Source: Anaerorhabdus sp964386325 (GTDB lineage Bacteria > Bacillota_I > Bacilli_A > Erysipelotrichales > Erysipelotrichaceae). Taken from it: a stretch of DNA of 64,000 nt. Where the stretch lies: contig CAYLQY010000002.1 of the NCBI GenBank assembly GCA_964386325.1, positions 186,001 through 250,000 on the forward strand, read 5' to 3'. Below are positions 34,792-42,953 of the stretch, piece by piece. Each line of letters opens with the position of its first letter. The first letter of the stretch is position 1. The position numbers and the translations under genes are program-made. The notes beneath the pieces are model-generated. The model did no database searches and was not told where the DNA came from. It saw only the letters and a program-made list of their open reading frames with translations.

Positions 34792-36588
34792 CTACTTTCT
34801 TTCTACCGCTTGGAAACGACACGTAGTGAAACATGCGCCACATTTAATACATTTTGCTGCATCAATAATATATGGTTCTTTACCCGGAACACCTGATATA
34901 GCCCCAACCGGACAGGTTTTAGCACACATACTACATTTGCGACATTTATCTGGATCGATTGAGTAATTTAGAAGTGCTTTACATACTCCTGCTGGACAAC
35001 GTTTATCTACAACGTGAGCAATATACTCATCTTTAAATTGTGACAGTGTTGAAAGAATTGGATTCGGTGCTGTTTGACCTAAACCACATAAAGCAGTTTC
35101 ACGAATCTTATGACATAATTCTTCCATTTCTTCAAGGAGTTCAAGTGTACCTTCTCCTTTACAAATCTTTTCAAGCATTTCTAGTAAACGTTTAGTACCT
35201 ACACGACATGGGGTACATTTTCCACATGATTCTTCAACAATGAAATCCATGTAGAATCGAGCAACGTCAACCATACAATTATCTTCATCTAAAACAATCA
35301 TACCACCTGAACCCATCATAGATCCTAGTGAAACTAGATTATCAAAGTCAATTTTTGTATCCAAGTGTTTATCAGTTAAACAACCACCTGAAGGTCCACC
35401 TGTTTGAACAGCTTTGAAGTTTTTATTGTTTGGACATCCCCCGCCAATCTCATAAATCACTTCACGAAGAGTAGTTCCCATTGGAATTTCTACTAAACCA
35501 GTATTTTCAATTTTTCCTCCCAATGCGAAAACTTTTGTACCTTTTGATTTTTCAGTACCAATTGAAGAAAACCAATCAGCACCCTTTAATATGATTTGCG
35601 CAATGTTCGCAAATGTTTCAACGTTGTTAATTATTGTTGGTTTGCCCCATACCCCTGAAACTGCTGGGAATGGTGGTTTAGATACTGGCATACCACGTTT
35701 ACCTTCGATAGACATGATTAATGCTGTTTCTTCACCACAAACGAATGCTCCAGCTCCCAAACGAATTTCAATATCAAATGAAAACTCAGATCCCAAAATA
35801 TTATTTCCTAATAATCCAAGTTCTTTTGCTTGATCGATTGCAATACGTAGACGATCAACAGCGATTGGATATTCAGCACGAATATAAACATAACCTTGTT
35901 GAGCACCAATTGCATATCCAGCAATAGCCATTGCTTCAAGTACTGCGTGCGGATCTCCTTCAAGAATTGAACGGTCCATAAATGCACCTGGATCTCCTTC
36001 ATCCGCATTACAAATAACATATTTATTACCTTTAGGTTGATCAGCTGCGAATTGCCATTTAAGTCCTGTAGGGAATCCTCCGCCACCACGTCCTCTTAAA
36101 CCAGATTTTTTAACTTCATCAATTACATCTTGTGGCGTCATTTCAGTTAATACTTTACCTAAACCCATGTATCCATCTTTAGCAATATATTCTTGGATAT
36201 CTTCTGGATTTATAACACCACAATTTTTAAGTGCAATACGCATTTGTTTAGAATAGAAACGAATCTTTTCGATATCAAAGATTTTTTCTTTTGTTGTTTC
36301 ATCGATATCAGTCATTTCAAGTCTTTCAACTTTACGTCCTTTATAAAGGTGTTCACTTACAATTGCCTCTACATCTACTACCCCAACATGATTATAAAAA
36401 ACTTTGTCAGGATAAATTGCTACAATAGGTCCTTTTTGGCACAATCCAAAGCACCCTGTTTTAATTACTTTTACTTCATCTTTTAATCCATACTTTTCAA
36501 TCATCTCATTGAATTTATCAACAACAAGAATGGAGTTAGATGAAGTACAACCTGTGCCCGCACAAACTAGTACATTTATTCTTTCCAT
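34792..36588 (-). CDS. hydB: Hydrogenase NADH-binding flavoprotein subunit (HydB/HndC, NuoF-like)
   Basis: Flavin subunit that takes electrons from NADH. 598 residues. Thioredoxin-like 2Fe-2S domain (Cys9, Cys14, about Cys46 and Cys50), then the NuoF core: NADH site GRGGGGFPTGLKW, FMN site NADEGDPGAFMDRS, and the 4Fe-4S motif ESCGKCTPCRVGT near residue 450. A C-terminal pair of 4Fe-4S motifs follows (CRKCSMCAKTCP and CIKCGACFTTC). This is the arrangement of electron-bifurcating HydB. Bifurcation itself is inferred from the subunit set HydA-HydB-HydC, not visible in the sequence. Confidence 0.95.
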   Translation of the reverse strand: MERINVLVCAGTGCTSSNSILVVDKFNEMIEKYGLKDEVKVIKTGCFGLCQKGPIVAIYPDKVFYNHVGVVDVEAIVSEHLYKGRKVERLEMTDIDETTKEKIFDIEKIRFYSKQMRIALKNCGVINPEDIQEYIAKDGYMGLGKVLTEMTPQDVIDEVKKSGLRGRGGGGFPTGLKWQFAADQPKGNKYVICNADEGDPGAFMDRSILEGDPHAVLEAMAIAGYAIGAQQGYVYIRAEYPIAVDRLRIAIDQAKELGLLGNNILGSEFSFDIEIRLGAGAFVCGEETALIMSIEGKRGMPVSKPPFPAVSGVWGKPTIINNVETFANIAQIILKGADWFSSIGTEKSKGTKVFALGGKIENTGLVEIPMGTTLREVIYEIGGGCPNNKNFKAVQTGGPSGGCLTDKHLDTKIDFDNLVSLGSMMGSGGMIVLDEDNCMVDVARFYMDFIVEESCGKCTPCRVGTKRLLEMLEKICKGEGTLELLEEMEELCHKIRETALCGLGQTAPNPILSTLSQFKDEYIAHVVDKRCPAGVCKALLNYSIDPDKCRKCSMCAKTCPVGAISGVPGKEPYIIDAAKCIKCGACFTTCRFQAVERK

Positions 36589-36597
36589 AACTTTCTC

Positions 36598-36963
36598 CTA
36601 TTTCTTCATACTATCGATTGTATATTCTTCAACTATTTCTCCATTACCAACATGGCGACGTAAGATGACAGCTGCTTTTTCTGGATCTACATGAACATAA
36701 GTAGCTTTATTTCCATCTTTATCAAATACTTCAACAATTGGTTCGTATACACATAAACCAATGCATCCAGTTTGTGTAACGACACATGAATAATTATTCT
36801 TTGAAGTCTCTTCAACAAGACGATTTAAAACAGGACGTGCTCCAGCCGCAATCCCACAAGTTGCCATCCCAACAACCACACGATAATCTTTATCGCTATC
36901 TCGCATTTCGACCTTTTTTAAAGCTTCTTCTCTCATTTTCTTTAAGTCTTCTAAACTTTTCAT
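36598..36963 (-). CDS. [2Fe-2S] ferredoxin-like hydrogenase accessory subunit (HndB type)
   Basis: 121 residues with a thioredoxin-like 2Fe-2S fold: MATCGIAAGARPVL and TQTGCIGLCVYEPIVEV supply the four cysteines. Such a protein accompanies NADH-dependent hydrogenases (HndB). Its N-terminus is a charged helix (SLEDLKKMREEALKKVEMRD). It overlaps the preceding ATPase gene by 4 bases and sits 9 bases before hydB. Confidence 0.85.
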   Translation of the reverse strand: MKSLEDLKKMREEALKKVEMRDSDKDYRVVVGMATCGIAAGARPVLNRLVEETSKNNYSCVVTQTGCIGLCVYEPIVEVFDKDGNKATYVHVDPEKAAVILRRHVGNGEIVEEYTIDSMKK

Positions 36964-37514
36964 ACACGTTTCTCCTTTGTAAGTTGTATGCCTTGATTAA
37001 TATATTCCTTAATCCAAAGAAGTATATCTGGTTCAAGTAAACTCATACCATCAATTGTTTGTTTTACTTCTCTAGAGTCAAAGACAAATTTTTGTGAATC
37101 AGTTTGATATGTAAATAGATAATCAACAACTTCATTTGCCTGTATCGCAAACATCATCATTTCTCCTAAATCACCTAATGTTGGAGTATCCCAATGATCT
37201 CTTTGCACAGACGCAACAACTTTAGTTCCACTTCCGAGTTTTGAAGTTATTTCAAAGCTACCATTACACTGTTCAGTTAAGCCTTTCATAAATGGAAGTC
37301 CCATGCCAATTTTTCTTGAACTTCGTGAAGTTACAAAGGGATCTGTAACCTTCTTGCATGTTTCTTCATCCATACCTTTACCATCATCAATGATTGTAAA
37401 TTCGAGCTTATTGTTTTTAATACTATCCACAATATGTACTTCAATAAACTTGGAATTCGCATGATTACTATTCATCACAATTTCAAGAATTTGCATCGCA
37501 CAATCTTGCATCAT
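36960..37514 (-). CDS. Histidine-kinase-like ATPase (HATPase_c), hydrogenase operon copy 2
   Basis: GHKL ATP-binding fold without a phospho-acceptor domain. N box MNSNHANSK, G1 DDGKGMD, and G2 GMGLPFMKGLTEQCNG are visible in residues 15-95. The remaining 80 residues are of unknown kind. The ATG at 37514 (MMQDCAMQILE) is preferred: GGGGGTGA stands just before it; five extra codons back to a TTG are in frame. 184 residues. Proteins of this sort recur in HydABC-type clusters of anaerobes and are presumed to be regulatory; the target is unknown. Confidence 0.75.
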   Translation of the reverse strand: MMQDCAMQILEIVMNSNHANSKFIEVHIVDSIKNNKLEFTIIDDGKGMDEETCKKVTDPFVTSRSSRKIGMGLPFMKGLTEQCNGSFEITSKLGSGTKVVASVQRDHWDTPTLGDLGEMMMFAIQANEVVDYLFTYQTDSQKFVFDSREVKQTIDGMSLLEPDILLWIKEYINQGIQLTKEKRV

Positions 37515-37519
37515 TGAAA

Positions 37520-38206
37520 TCACCCCCAAAAATTTTGAAATTCAACTGAACTCATTGAGTTACAAGGCTCACTGATGTCAATCAGTTGATGCGCATCGGA
37601 ATTCATAAACCACGTCGTATTTTGAATCCACGGATGTCTTTTTAAGACTTCATTCATTTGTTCAATCGTCTTTACTTCAATTCCATCAAATTGACAATCT
37701 TTTGGTATAAAACCTAATTGATGTGTAATACTATTAGCTCTATCTAATGCATGAGCTAATACTACTTTACCTTTAGCCTGATGCACTGCATCACATAACT
37801 CATTTAATGTACAATTTAATGAAGTTATCAATAAGTATTCTTCGGAACCAACAATATTATCTTCACTGTCTAAAATTAACTGCTGACCAAAATAATCTTC
37901 ATTATTTTTAATCTTCATATTTTTTGAATCTATCCATGGTTGAAAATTTTCAATATCTTCCAATGTTTTGAAGTAGCAACATACATGTACTTCTTCAATG
38001 GTTTGGATTTCAGTTCCATACATAATTTTAAATGAATTTAATTTGGCAACTTCATGAATAGCTTTTTGTTGCTTCGTTGTATTGTGGTCACATATTGCAA
38101 TCATGTCTAATCCCTTGAGTAGTGCCATATTTACAATATTATTAGGTGTCATATCATTTTCACTACACGGTGATAAACAACTATGAATATGAAAATCGTA
38201 AAACAT
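37520..38206 (-). CDS. PHP-domain phosphoesterase, hydrogenase operon
   Basis: 228-residue PHP metal-dependent phosphoesterase. Motifs HIHSCLSPCSENDMTP at the N-terminus, CDHNTT near residue 40, a His near 150 (VVLAHALD) and NSDAH near 202 complete the trinuclear metal site. The substrate is unknown. Its start overlaps the stop of the upstream DRTGG gene (TAATG). PHP proteins are regular members of HydABC neighbourhoods, e.g. in Thermotoga as I recall, but no role has been settled. Confidence 0.82.
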   Translation of the reverse strand: MFYDFHIHSCLSPCSENDMTPNNIVNMALLKGLDMIAICDHNTTKQQKAIHEVAKLNSFKIMYGTEIQTIEEVHVCCYFKTLEDIENFQPWIDSKNMKIKNNEDYFGQQLILDSEDNIVGSEEYLLITSLNCTLNELCDAVHQAKGKVVLAHALDRANSITHQLGFIPKDCQFDGIEVKTIEQMNEVLKRHPWIQNTTWFMNSDAHQLIDISEPCNSMSSVEFQNFWG

Positions 38207-38538
38207 TATAAGCCAAATTCAATACACTTTTTAGCACAATCAAACGCTGTACCACTTGCACTAATTAAAGCAATATTTTCTTCCTTCGCTTTATTTATAA
38301 CTTCTTCTGGAATTTCAACACAGTCAGCAATTATAATGCAACTAAATTCTCTTAATACAGCTACTGCAATGATGTTTAAATGGCTTTGCACTGTAATCCA
38401 AGCTTCATCAGGTTGTCCGCGTCCCATTACCCAACTCAATAAATCACCAACATAAACACCTTGTATTTCTCGATCAAGTGATTCACTTGTTGAACAATTC
38501 TTCCATCCAGATTTTTCTACTAATTCACTCACTTTCAT
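38206..38538 (-). CDS. DRTGG-domain protein, hydrogenase operon copy 1
   Basis: 110 residues matching the small DRTGG-like family (often mis-annotated as HPr serine kinase-like). Segments DREIQGVYVGDLLSWVMGRG, AWITVQSHLNIIAVAVLREF and SASGTAFDCAKKC are visible. DRTGG domains are ligand- or nucleotide-sensing regulators in other proteins. A paralogue lies at 40124-40483. Its start is inside the upstream hydrogenase-like gene by 14 bases. Confidence 0.78.
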   Translation of the reverse strand: MKVSELVEKSGWKNCSTSESLDREIQGVYVGDLLSWVMGRGQPDEAWITVQSHLNIIAVAVLREFSCIIIADCVEIPEEVINKAKEENIALISASGTAFDCAKKCIEFGL

Positions 38539-39715
38539 GTTGCTTCACCTCATTTCGTAAAATACGACAATCTTCTTTCGATTTAAACCCAAGCGCAATT
38601 CCTTCAGCCATCGTACGGCAACTTGGATAACCACATGCGCCACAATCATAACCGGGCAATCCTTCAAGTTGATGATTTACTTTTGCGAAAAAAGCAAGTT
38701 TTTCTTGAATTGATCGCATATCATTTACCTGATTAATCGTGCTTTCACCATAGAGTTCTTCAAATGGTAAGTTGGCTATCGGTTTTTGTTTGTCATGACA
38801 TAATTGATGAATGTTGTTTCTCATGAGATAACTATTACCCCACAACAAATTTCCTCCCAAACATCCATTAAAACAAGGAAATAATGTTAATAAATTAAAT
38901 TCATTAAGCAACCCAAATTCTGCATGTTCTAAAATATTTGATATTTTATCAAATCCATCTGCTACTAAGTAGTCAGGATTTTGTAACATAGTATTTGGAC
39001 TACAGCTTTGTAAACCTTCTCTACATAAAACAACTGGAATTCTTCCCTTCTTCATGTTTTCTTTGATGAATGGAAAGATATCTACAATTGCTAATGCGTG
39101 GTCAACTTCAAATTCCGTATTTCCATAAGGATATTTAGCTAAATTCAATTTTGCAATGCATTCGCAACAATTGAATATTCCTATTTTTCCCTTATCACTG
39201 TATTTTTTTCGTAGTTGGCGAGCAGCAATTTCACTTGGATAATCAATCGCCAAAATACTACTTAATAACATTGGATACTTCACTTCAATCAATTTGTTTA
39301 CTACTGGACAAAATGATGAAATATAACTTTTACCTGGTTCTCCATCAGATAATAATTGAGCTTCTTTGACAACTTGCCCTTCTATATCAGATATATCAAC
39401 AACTTCATCAAATCCTAGTAATTTAATTGCATAGAATAGTTCTTCAACTTCTTCTTGTGTTTTATAGTCACAAATCATTGAACTTGGAACTAAACAAATT
39501 GAATAATCATAATTTTTTATATCAACGAGTGTACTACCTTTAGCTTGCAATCCTTGATTTAAGCATGCATCGATACATTTACCACAATTAATACACCGAT
39601 CATGGTTAATTTCAACACGTTGATTTTGAATAAAAACAGCTCCTGTTGGACAAGATTTTAAGCACTTCATGCATTTTCGACATTTCGCTAACGTATAACT
39701 AATGACTGTTTTCAT
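38525..39715 (-). CDS. Hydrogenase-like iron-sulfur protein with degenerate H-domain
   Basis: 396 residues: two 4Fe-4S motifs (Cys12-22 CRKCMKCLKSCP and Cys41-51 CINCGKCIDAC), then a domain related to the hydrogenase large-subunit C-terminus, then a PF04060-type 4Fe-4S site (Cys358, 361, 366, 383; DCGACGYPSC). The H-cluster motifs are reshaped: SSFCPVV instead of TSCSPGW, NCCECIAK instead of PCTAKK, and CFNGCLGGN instead of CPGGCxxGGG. Cysteines at all four ligand positions (136, 183-186, 281, 285) are kept, so a metal cluster is possible, but ordinary H2 turnover is doubtful. A sensor or regulator role is inference. Overlaps both neighbours. Confidence 0.82.
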   Translation of the reverse strand: MKTVISYTLAKCRKCMKCLKSCPTGAVFIQNQRVEINHDRCINCGKCIDACLNQGLQAKGSTLVDIKNYDYSICLVPSSMICDYKTQEEVEELFYAIKLLGFDEVVDISDIEGQVVKEAQLLSDGEPGKSYISSFCPVVNKLIEVKYPMLLSSILAIDYPSEIAARQLRKKYSDKGKIGIFNCCECIAKLNLAKYPYGNTEFEVDHALAIVDIFPFIKENMKKGRIPVVLCREGLQSCSPNTMLQNPDYLVADGFDKISNILEHAEFGLLNEFNLLTLFPCFNGCLGGNLLWGNSYLMRNNIHQLCHDKQKPIANLPFEELYGESTINQVNDMRSIQEKLAFFAKVNHQLEGLPGYDCGACGYPSCRTMAEGIALGFKSKEDCRILRNEVKQHESE

Positions 39716-40152
39716 GATGCTACCTCAAATCCAATCGTTAGTATTGTACCTGCTGGAGATGTTTGTATATCAAAGTGATCAGATACACGTTTAATATTAA
39801 ACAAACCCATACCTGCACCAAATCCAAGTTGACGCGCTTTTTCACTTGCAGTTGACCAACCTGGCGTCATCGCTTTTTCCAAATCAGGAATTCCCGGTCC
39901 TGGATCTTTAAATACCAAGGTTAGTTTTCCATCTTCTTGAAGTGTCAATGTTATTGTGCCACCCCATGCATGAATAATCATGTTTATTTCTGCTTCGTAA
40001 CAAGCTACTGCTACTTTTCTTAGAATATCTACAGGTATGCCAATTTGGCTTAATAATTGTTTAATTTGACTTGAAACTCTTCCAGCATTTGCATAATCAT
40101 CACGGTCTACTACAAATTGTTGATTAATCACTTGCCTGAATACCTGCCTCAT
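39712..40152 (-). CDS. Anti-sigma-factor-like ATPase (RsbW/SpoIIAB-like fold), copy 1
   Basis: GHKL ATPase of the anti-sigma kinase type. VACYEAEINMIIHAWGG is the N box, KDPGPGIPD the G1 box, and GFGAGMGLFNIKRVSDHF the G2 box. The start is uncertain: ATG at 40152 (weak GCGGAA upstream) or GTG at 40131 overlapping the upstream stop; the second agrees better with family length. It overlaps the hydrogenase-like gene (ATGA). Function in the operon unknown; it could form a switch with the neighbouring DRTGG protein. Confidence 0.75.
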   Translation of the reverse strand: MRQVFRQVINQQFVVDRDDYANAGRVSSQIKQLLSQIGIPVDILRKVAVACYEAEINMIIHAWGGTITLTLQEDGKLTLVFKDPGPGIPDLEKAMTPGWSTASEKARQLGFGAGMGLFNIKRVSDHFDIQTSPAGTILTIGFEVAS

Positions 40153-40483
40153 AAAGAATTCCGCAAGCCTCAAACATTGAATAATCTGTTTTAAATATGT
40201 TGAATCCCATTTCCATTGCTAGGTGTAGTACACTTTCATCAAGTGTTTTACCTCGCACGTAGATAATGAGTTCCAAATCTAGCATTTCTGCAGTCCGTAG
40301 TGATTGTGCATTGCATAAACCAGTCAATAATACTGTTTTATCACAAGAGTTATTAATCATCGCCAGAGCATCGCTCATTAAATCTGTCGCAAAAACATAA
40401 TTATAATCTTTGTTCATGAGGTTTTTATTCCACACACCCAAAGCCGTTGCGTTTAATTTTTGAACGATATCATTCGCTAACAT
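40124..40483 (-). CDS. DRTGG-domain protein, hydrogenase operon copy 2
   Basis: 119 residues, a relative of the 38206-38538 protein: DIVQKLNATALGVWNKNLMN, TVLLTGLCNAQSLRTAEMLD, LIIYVRGKTLDES. It is only 2 bases after hydC, with AGGAG before its ATG. Expected to be a small regulatory ligand-binding protein; no catalytic residues can be named. Confidence 0.75.
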   Translation of the reverse strand: MLANDIVQKLNATALGVWNKNLMNKDYNYVFATDLMSDALAMINNSCDKTVLLTGLCNAQSLRTAEMLDLELIIYVRGKTLDESVLHLAMEMGFNIFKTDYSMFEACGILYEAGIQASD

Positions 40484-40485
40484 AA

Positions 40486-40989
40486 TTAAGCTCCTAAAGG
40501 TTGTTTCTTTTCAGAGTCTAAGATTGATTGAATAATTTCAGAAATAATTTTTGATGAATCAGCATTTCCATAAACTTTACCATCAATAATAACTACTGGT
40601 GCAAGTCCACATGCGCCTAAACAACGAGTTGCATCTAATGAAAATAAACCATCTTCACTTGTACCATTAACAGTAGCACCTGTCATGTTGATAACATCAT
40701 TCACTAAGTTTTGAGCACCTTTTACATAACAAGCAGTCCCCATGCAAACATTAATGATATGTTTACCTTTTGGCTCAATCGTAAATTGAGCATAGAATGT
40801 TACTACACCATATACTTCTGCAACAGAAGTATTCGCTGCAACCGCAATTTTTTCCATTGCTTCAAATGGAATGTACCCTAAATCATGTTGAACATCATGC
40901 AACATTAATTTAACAGGACCTTGACGACCAGTGTGTTTTGCTACAATCTCATCAACGATACGAATCGATTCAGCATTTAATTTTTCCAT
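40486..40989 (-). CDS. hydC: Hydrogenase subunit HydC (NuoE-like [2Fe-2S] protein)
   Basis: 167-residue thioredoxin-like ferredoxin of the NuoE/HndA type that passes electrons between HydB and the hydrogenase. Four cluster cysteines are visible: NVCMGTACYVKG (two) and ATRCLGACGLAPVV (two). The N-terminal helical part with VYGVVTFYAQF is typical. It is the first hydrogenase gene proper; the ABC permease gene ends 2 bases upstream. GGAGG precedes the start. Confidence 0.92.
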   Translation of the reverse strand: MEKLNAESIRIVDEIVAKHTGRQGPVKLMLHDVQHDLGYIPFEAMEKIAVAANTSVAEVYGVVTFYAQFTIEPKGKHIINVCMGTACYVKGAQNLVNDVINMTGATVNGTSEDGLFSLDATRCLGACGLAPVVIIDGKVYGNADSSKIISEIIQSILDSEKKQPLGA

Positions 40990-40991
40990 AA

Positions 40992-41723
40992 TTAACCTCC
41001 ATGTTTTTTTCTATTTATGAATTGATCGAAAATCCAATCAATTATAAAACAAAGTAGGATGATAACAATTGTCCATGCAAATAAACTAGTTGTATCTAAG
41101 TTTTGTCTTGCGATATACAATTGTCTCCCTATTCCAATTTGTACCTGTCCTAGTATTTCGGCCATTACAGATACTTTGAAACCTAAACCAAAAGCCATCT
41201 TACTTGTGCTAAGAATGGTTGGTAGTAGTAACGGAATCGTTTTAACGCGTATTAATTCAAGAAATGATTCTGGATATATTTTTTCAACGTCTTTTAATTC
41301 TTGTGGTTCCTCATCCATTGCAAATAAGAAGTTATTGTAGAATATCGGAAATAGAATTAAGAAACAAATCACACTCACACTTTTTTCTGAACCCAACCAA
41401 ACAAGAACAATGATAATATAACTAATGTTTGGAATTGATTTTGTTAAAACTTGAATAGGTTCAAAACAATTTCTAAACTTTTTATATCGATTCGCAATGA
41501 TTGCTAAGATTAGGGCAATAATAAATGAAATCAAAAATCCTAGTAGAACACGATATATTGTTGCAAAAATACTTGAATAGAAAACATTTTTAGTGAATAA
41601 GCTGATAAAATCTTGCAATACTTCTATAGGAAATGGAACTAGAATATCGTTATTCACAGTCATGGATAAAAATTGCCAAATTACAATGATTACCAAGATT
41701 GTTAAACCATGTTCTTTTTTCAT
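40992..41723 (-). CDS. ABC transporter permease, SsuC/TauC family
   Basis: 243 residues with about six membrane segments and the EAA-type cytoplasmic loop (DVEKIYPESFLELIRVKTIP). Relatives move sulfonates, taurine, nitrate, or pyrimidine precursors. No ATPase gene is adjacent, and the binding-protein gene lies upstream but across a terminator. It begins the transcription unit that continues, 2 bases later, into hydC. Substrate unknown; whether it has anything to do with the hydrogenase is unknown. Confidence 0.85.
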   Translation of the reverse strand: MKKEHGLTILVIIVIWQFLSMTVNNDILVPFPIEVLQDFISLFTKNVFYSSIFATIYRVLLGFLISFIIALILAIIANRYKKFRNCFEPIQVLTKSIPNISYIIIVLVWLGSEKSVSVICFLILFPIFYNNFLFAMDEEPQELKDVEKIYPESFLELIRVKTIPLLLPTILSTSKMAFGLGFKVSVMAEILGQVQIGIGRQLYIARQNLDTTSLFAWTIVIILLCFIIDWIFDQFINRKKHGG

Positions 41724-41746
41724 GAATACTCCTATATTTTCATAGT

Positions 41747-41762
41747 ATAAATCTAGATTTAT
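41747..41762. promoter_or_regulatory. 16-bp perfect palindrome at the hydrogenase-operon promoter
   Basis: ATAAATCTAGATTTAT is its own reverse complement. It begins at the last bases of the -10 and covers the expected start of transcription, so it is a good candidate operator. Confidence 0.5.
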
Positions 41763-41769
41763 TATATCA
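41761..41769 (-). promoter_or_regulatory. Extended -10 promoter of the permease-hydrogenase operon
   Basis: TGATATAAT on the minus strand, 38 bases before the permease start; no clear -35. Confidence 0.5.
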
Positions 41770-41955
41770 TTGCACTGCCTAAAATTGTAGGTTTTTTTAA
41801 CTTATACCACATAAGAAAAATGATTTATAACTAAAACAACTTAAAAACCATCAAGTTGACTAAATATAAATCTATTTCTTTTAATTTTATGAAATAAAAC
41901 GGTTTAATAAACCAATTATTTAACACTTATGTTAAATAACCTTTTTATAAAATAT

Positions 41956-41987
41956 AAGAAAAAACTGCAAGACATTGTCTTACAGTT
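41956..41987 (-). terminator. Terminator of the thrS-binding protein unit
   Basis: AACTGTAAGA and TCTTGCAGTT (10 pairs, one G-U) around 5 bases, then TTTTTTCTT on the minus strand. Confidence 0.82.
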
Positions 41988-41993
41988 CATCAT

Positions 41994-42953
41994 TTATTTA
42001 ATTATTACTGGTTCAGCTGATTGAATATCGAATAATGCTAGGAAAGCATTTAACTGATCAAGTACATCTTTAGCAGGAGCATATCGAATATTCATTCTAG
42101 ACCATGTCTTCGCAACAATTTCTGCACTAGGAACACCTAGTTCTTCTGGTGTTATTGCTTCTATATCTGATTTTAATGAATCCATTGTTGACTCATTTAC
42201 ATTTGAAGCATAATTAGCAATTGTTGTTATAAAATTATCATAAAATTCTTTGTTTTCATTGTATTTATCTTCAAGGACATAAATAGCCGCTTGAGGATAT
42301 CCTTCACTTCCAGAAATAGTAGCGAATTCTTTTTGTAAATCGCCAATAATTTTAACATCTTTACCTTGTTCTTTCATTTTACCAATAGTTGCTGTTGCTG
42401 CAGGTTCTGCTAATAATGCAACATTTGCATTACCACTAATCAATGCAGCTTGTGCATCTGCAACACCATTGTAATATGTTACTGTTGGTACAATATCTTT
42501 ATTAGTTGCTTCAAATACAAGTCCTGGTACTGCACCTTCACCAAATGCTGCTAAATTTCCTTCTTGTTGTAATGCGTTTTCATCACTACCAACAAGATAT
42601 AAATTACCCCACGTAATCACACCAAGCATTTTATATTTCGTTTTATCACCAAGTGCTAGTTTCGTTCCGAGATTTGTTGGTGCCACAATAATGCTGTACT
42701 CTGGATTTGGATTTACAAATGCAGCCTGTATTACATCCGTACCATCAACAAAAGTAACATTTGCTGTTTCATCTTTAATAACTGGAATCATCGCTAATGC
42801 AGTAGCTCCACGTGGTGCCAATACATTTAGAACAACTGGTTCAGATTTCACATCTGGACTCATTGTTGGTGTAGTTGCAGAACTACCCGGATTTGATGTA
42901 GTACATCCAGCAATTAAGAATGCTGAGCACAAAATCATCAATAATTTTTTCAT
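41994..42953 (-). CDS. ABC transporter substrate-binding lipoprotein
   Basis: 319 residues with a lipoprotein signal (lipobox FLIAGC, Cys17) then a Ser/Thr/Pro linker and a type-II periplasmic-binding fold of the SsuA/NMT1 kind (NVLAPRGATALAMIPV; EYSIIVAPTNLGTKLALG; TVTYYNGVADAQAALISGNA). The ligand is unknown. It is the expected partner of the permease at 40992-41723, yet its ATG overlaps the thrS stop (ATGA), so it is expressed from the threonine T-box transcript and closed by its own terminator. Confidence 0.83.
   Translation of the reverse strand: MKKLLMILCSAFLIAGCTTSNPGSSATTPTMSPDVKSEPVVLNVLAPRGATALAMIPVIKDETANVTFVDGTDVIQAAFVNPNPEYSIIVAPTNLGTKLALGDKTKYKMLGVITWGNLYLVGSDENALQQEGNLAAFGEGAVPGLVFEATNKDIVPTVTYYNGVADAQAALISGNANVALLAEPAATATIGKMKEQGKDVKIIGDLQKEFATISGSEGYPQAAIYVLEDKYNENKEFYDNFITTIANYASNVNESTMDSLKSDIEAITPEELGVPSAEIVAKTWSRMNIRYAPAKDVLDQLNAFLALFDIQSAEPVIIK

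Noticed and set aside
41769..41790. Small hairpin CCTA / TAGG followed by seven T on the plus strand upstream of the permease
   Set aside because: Stem of four pairs only, and there is no plus-strand gene that it could terminate.
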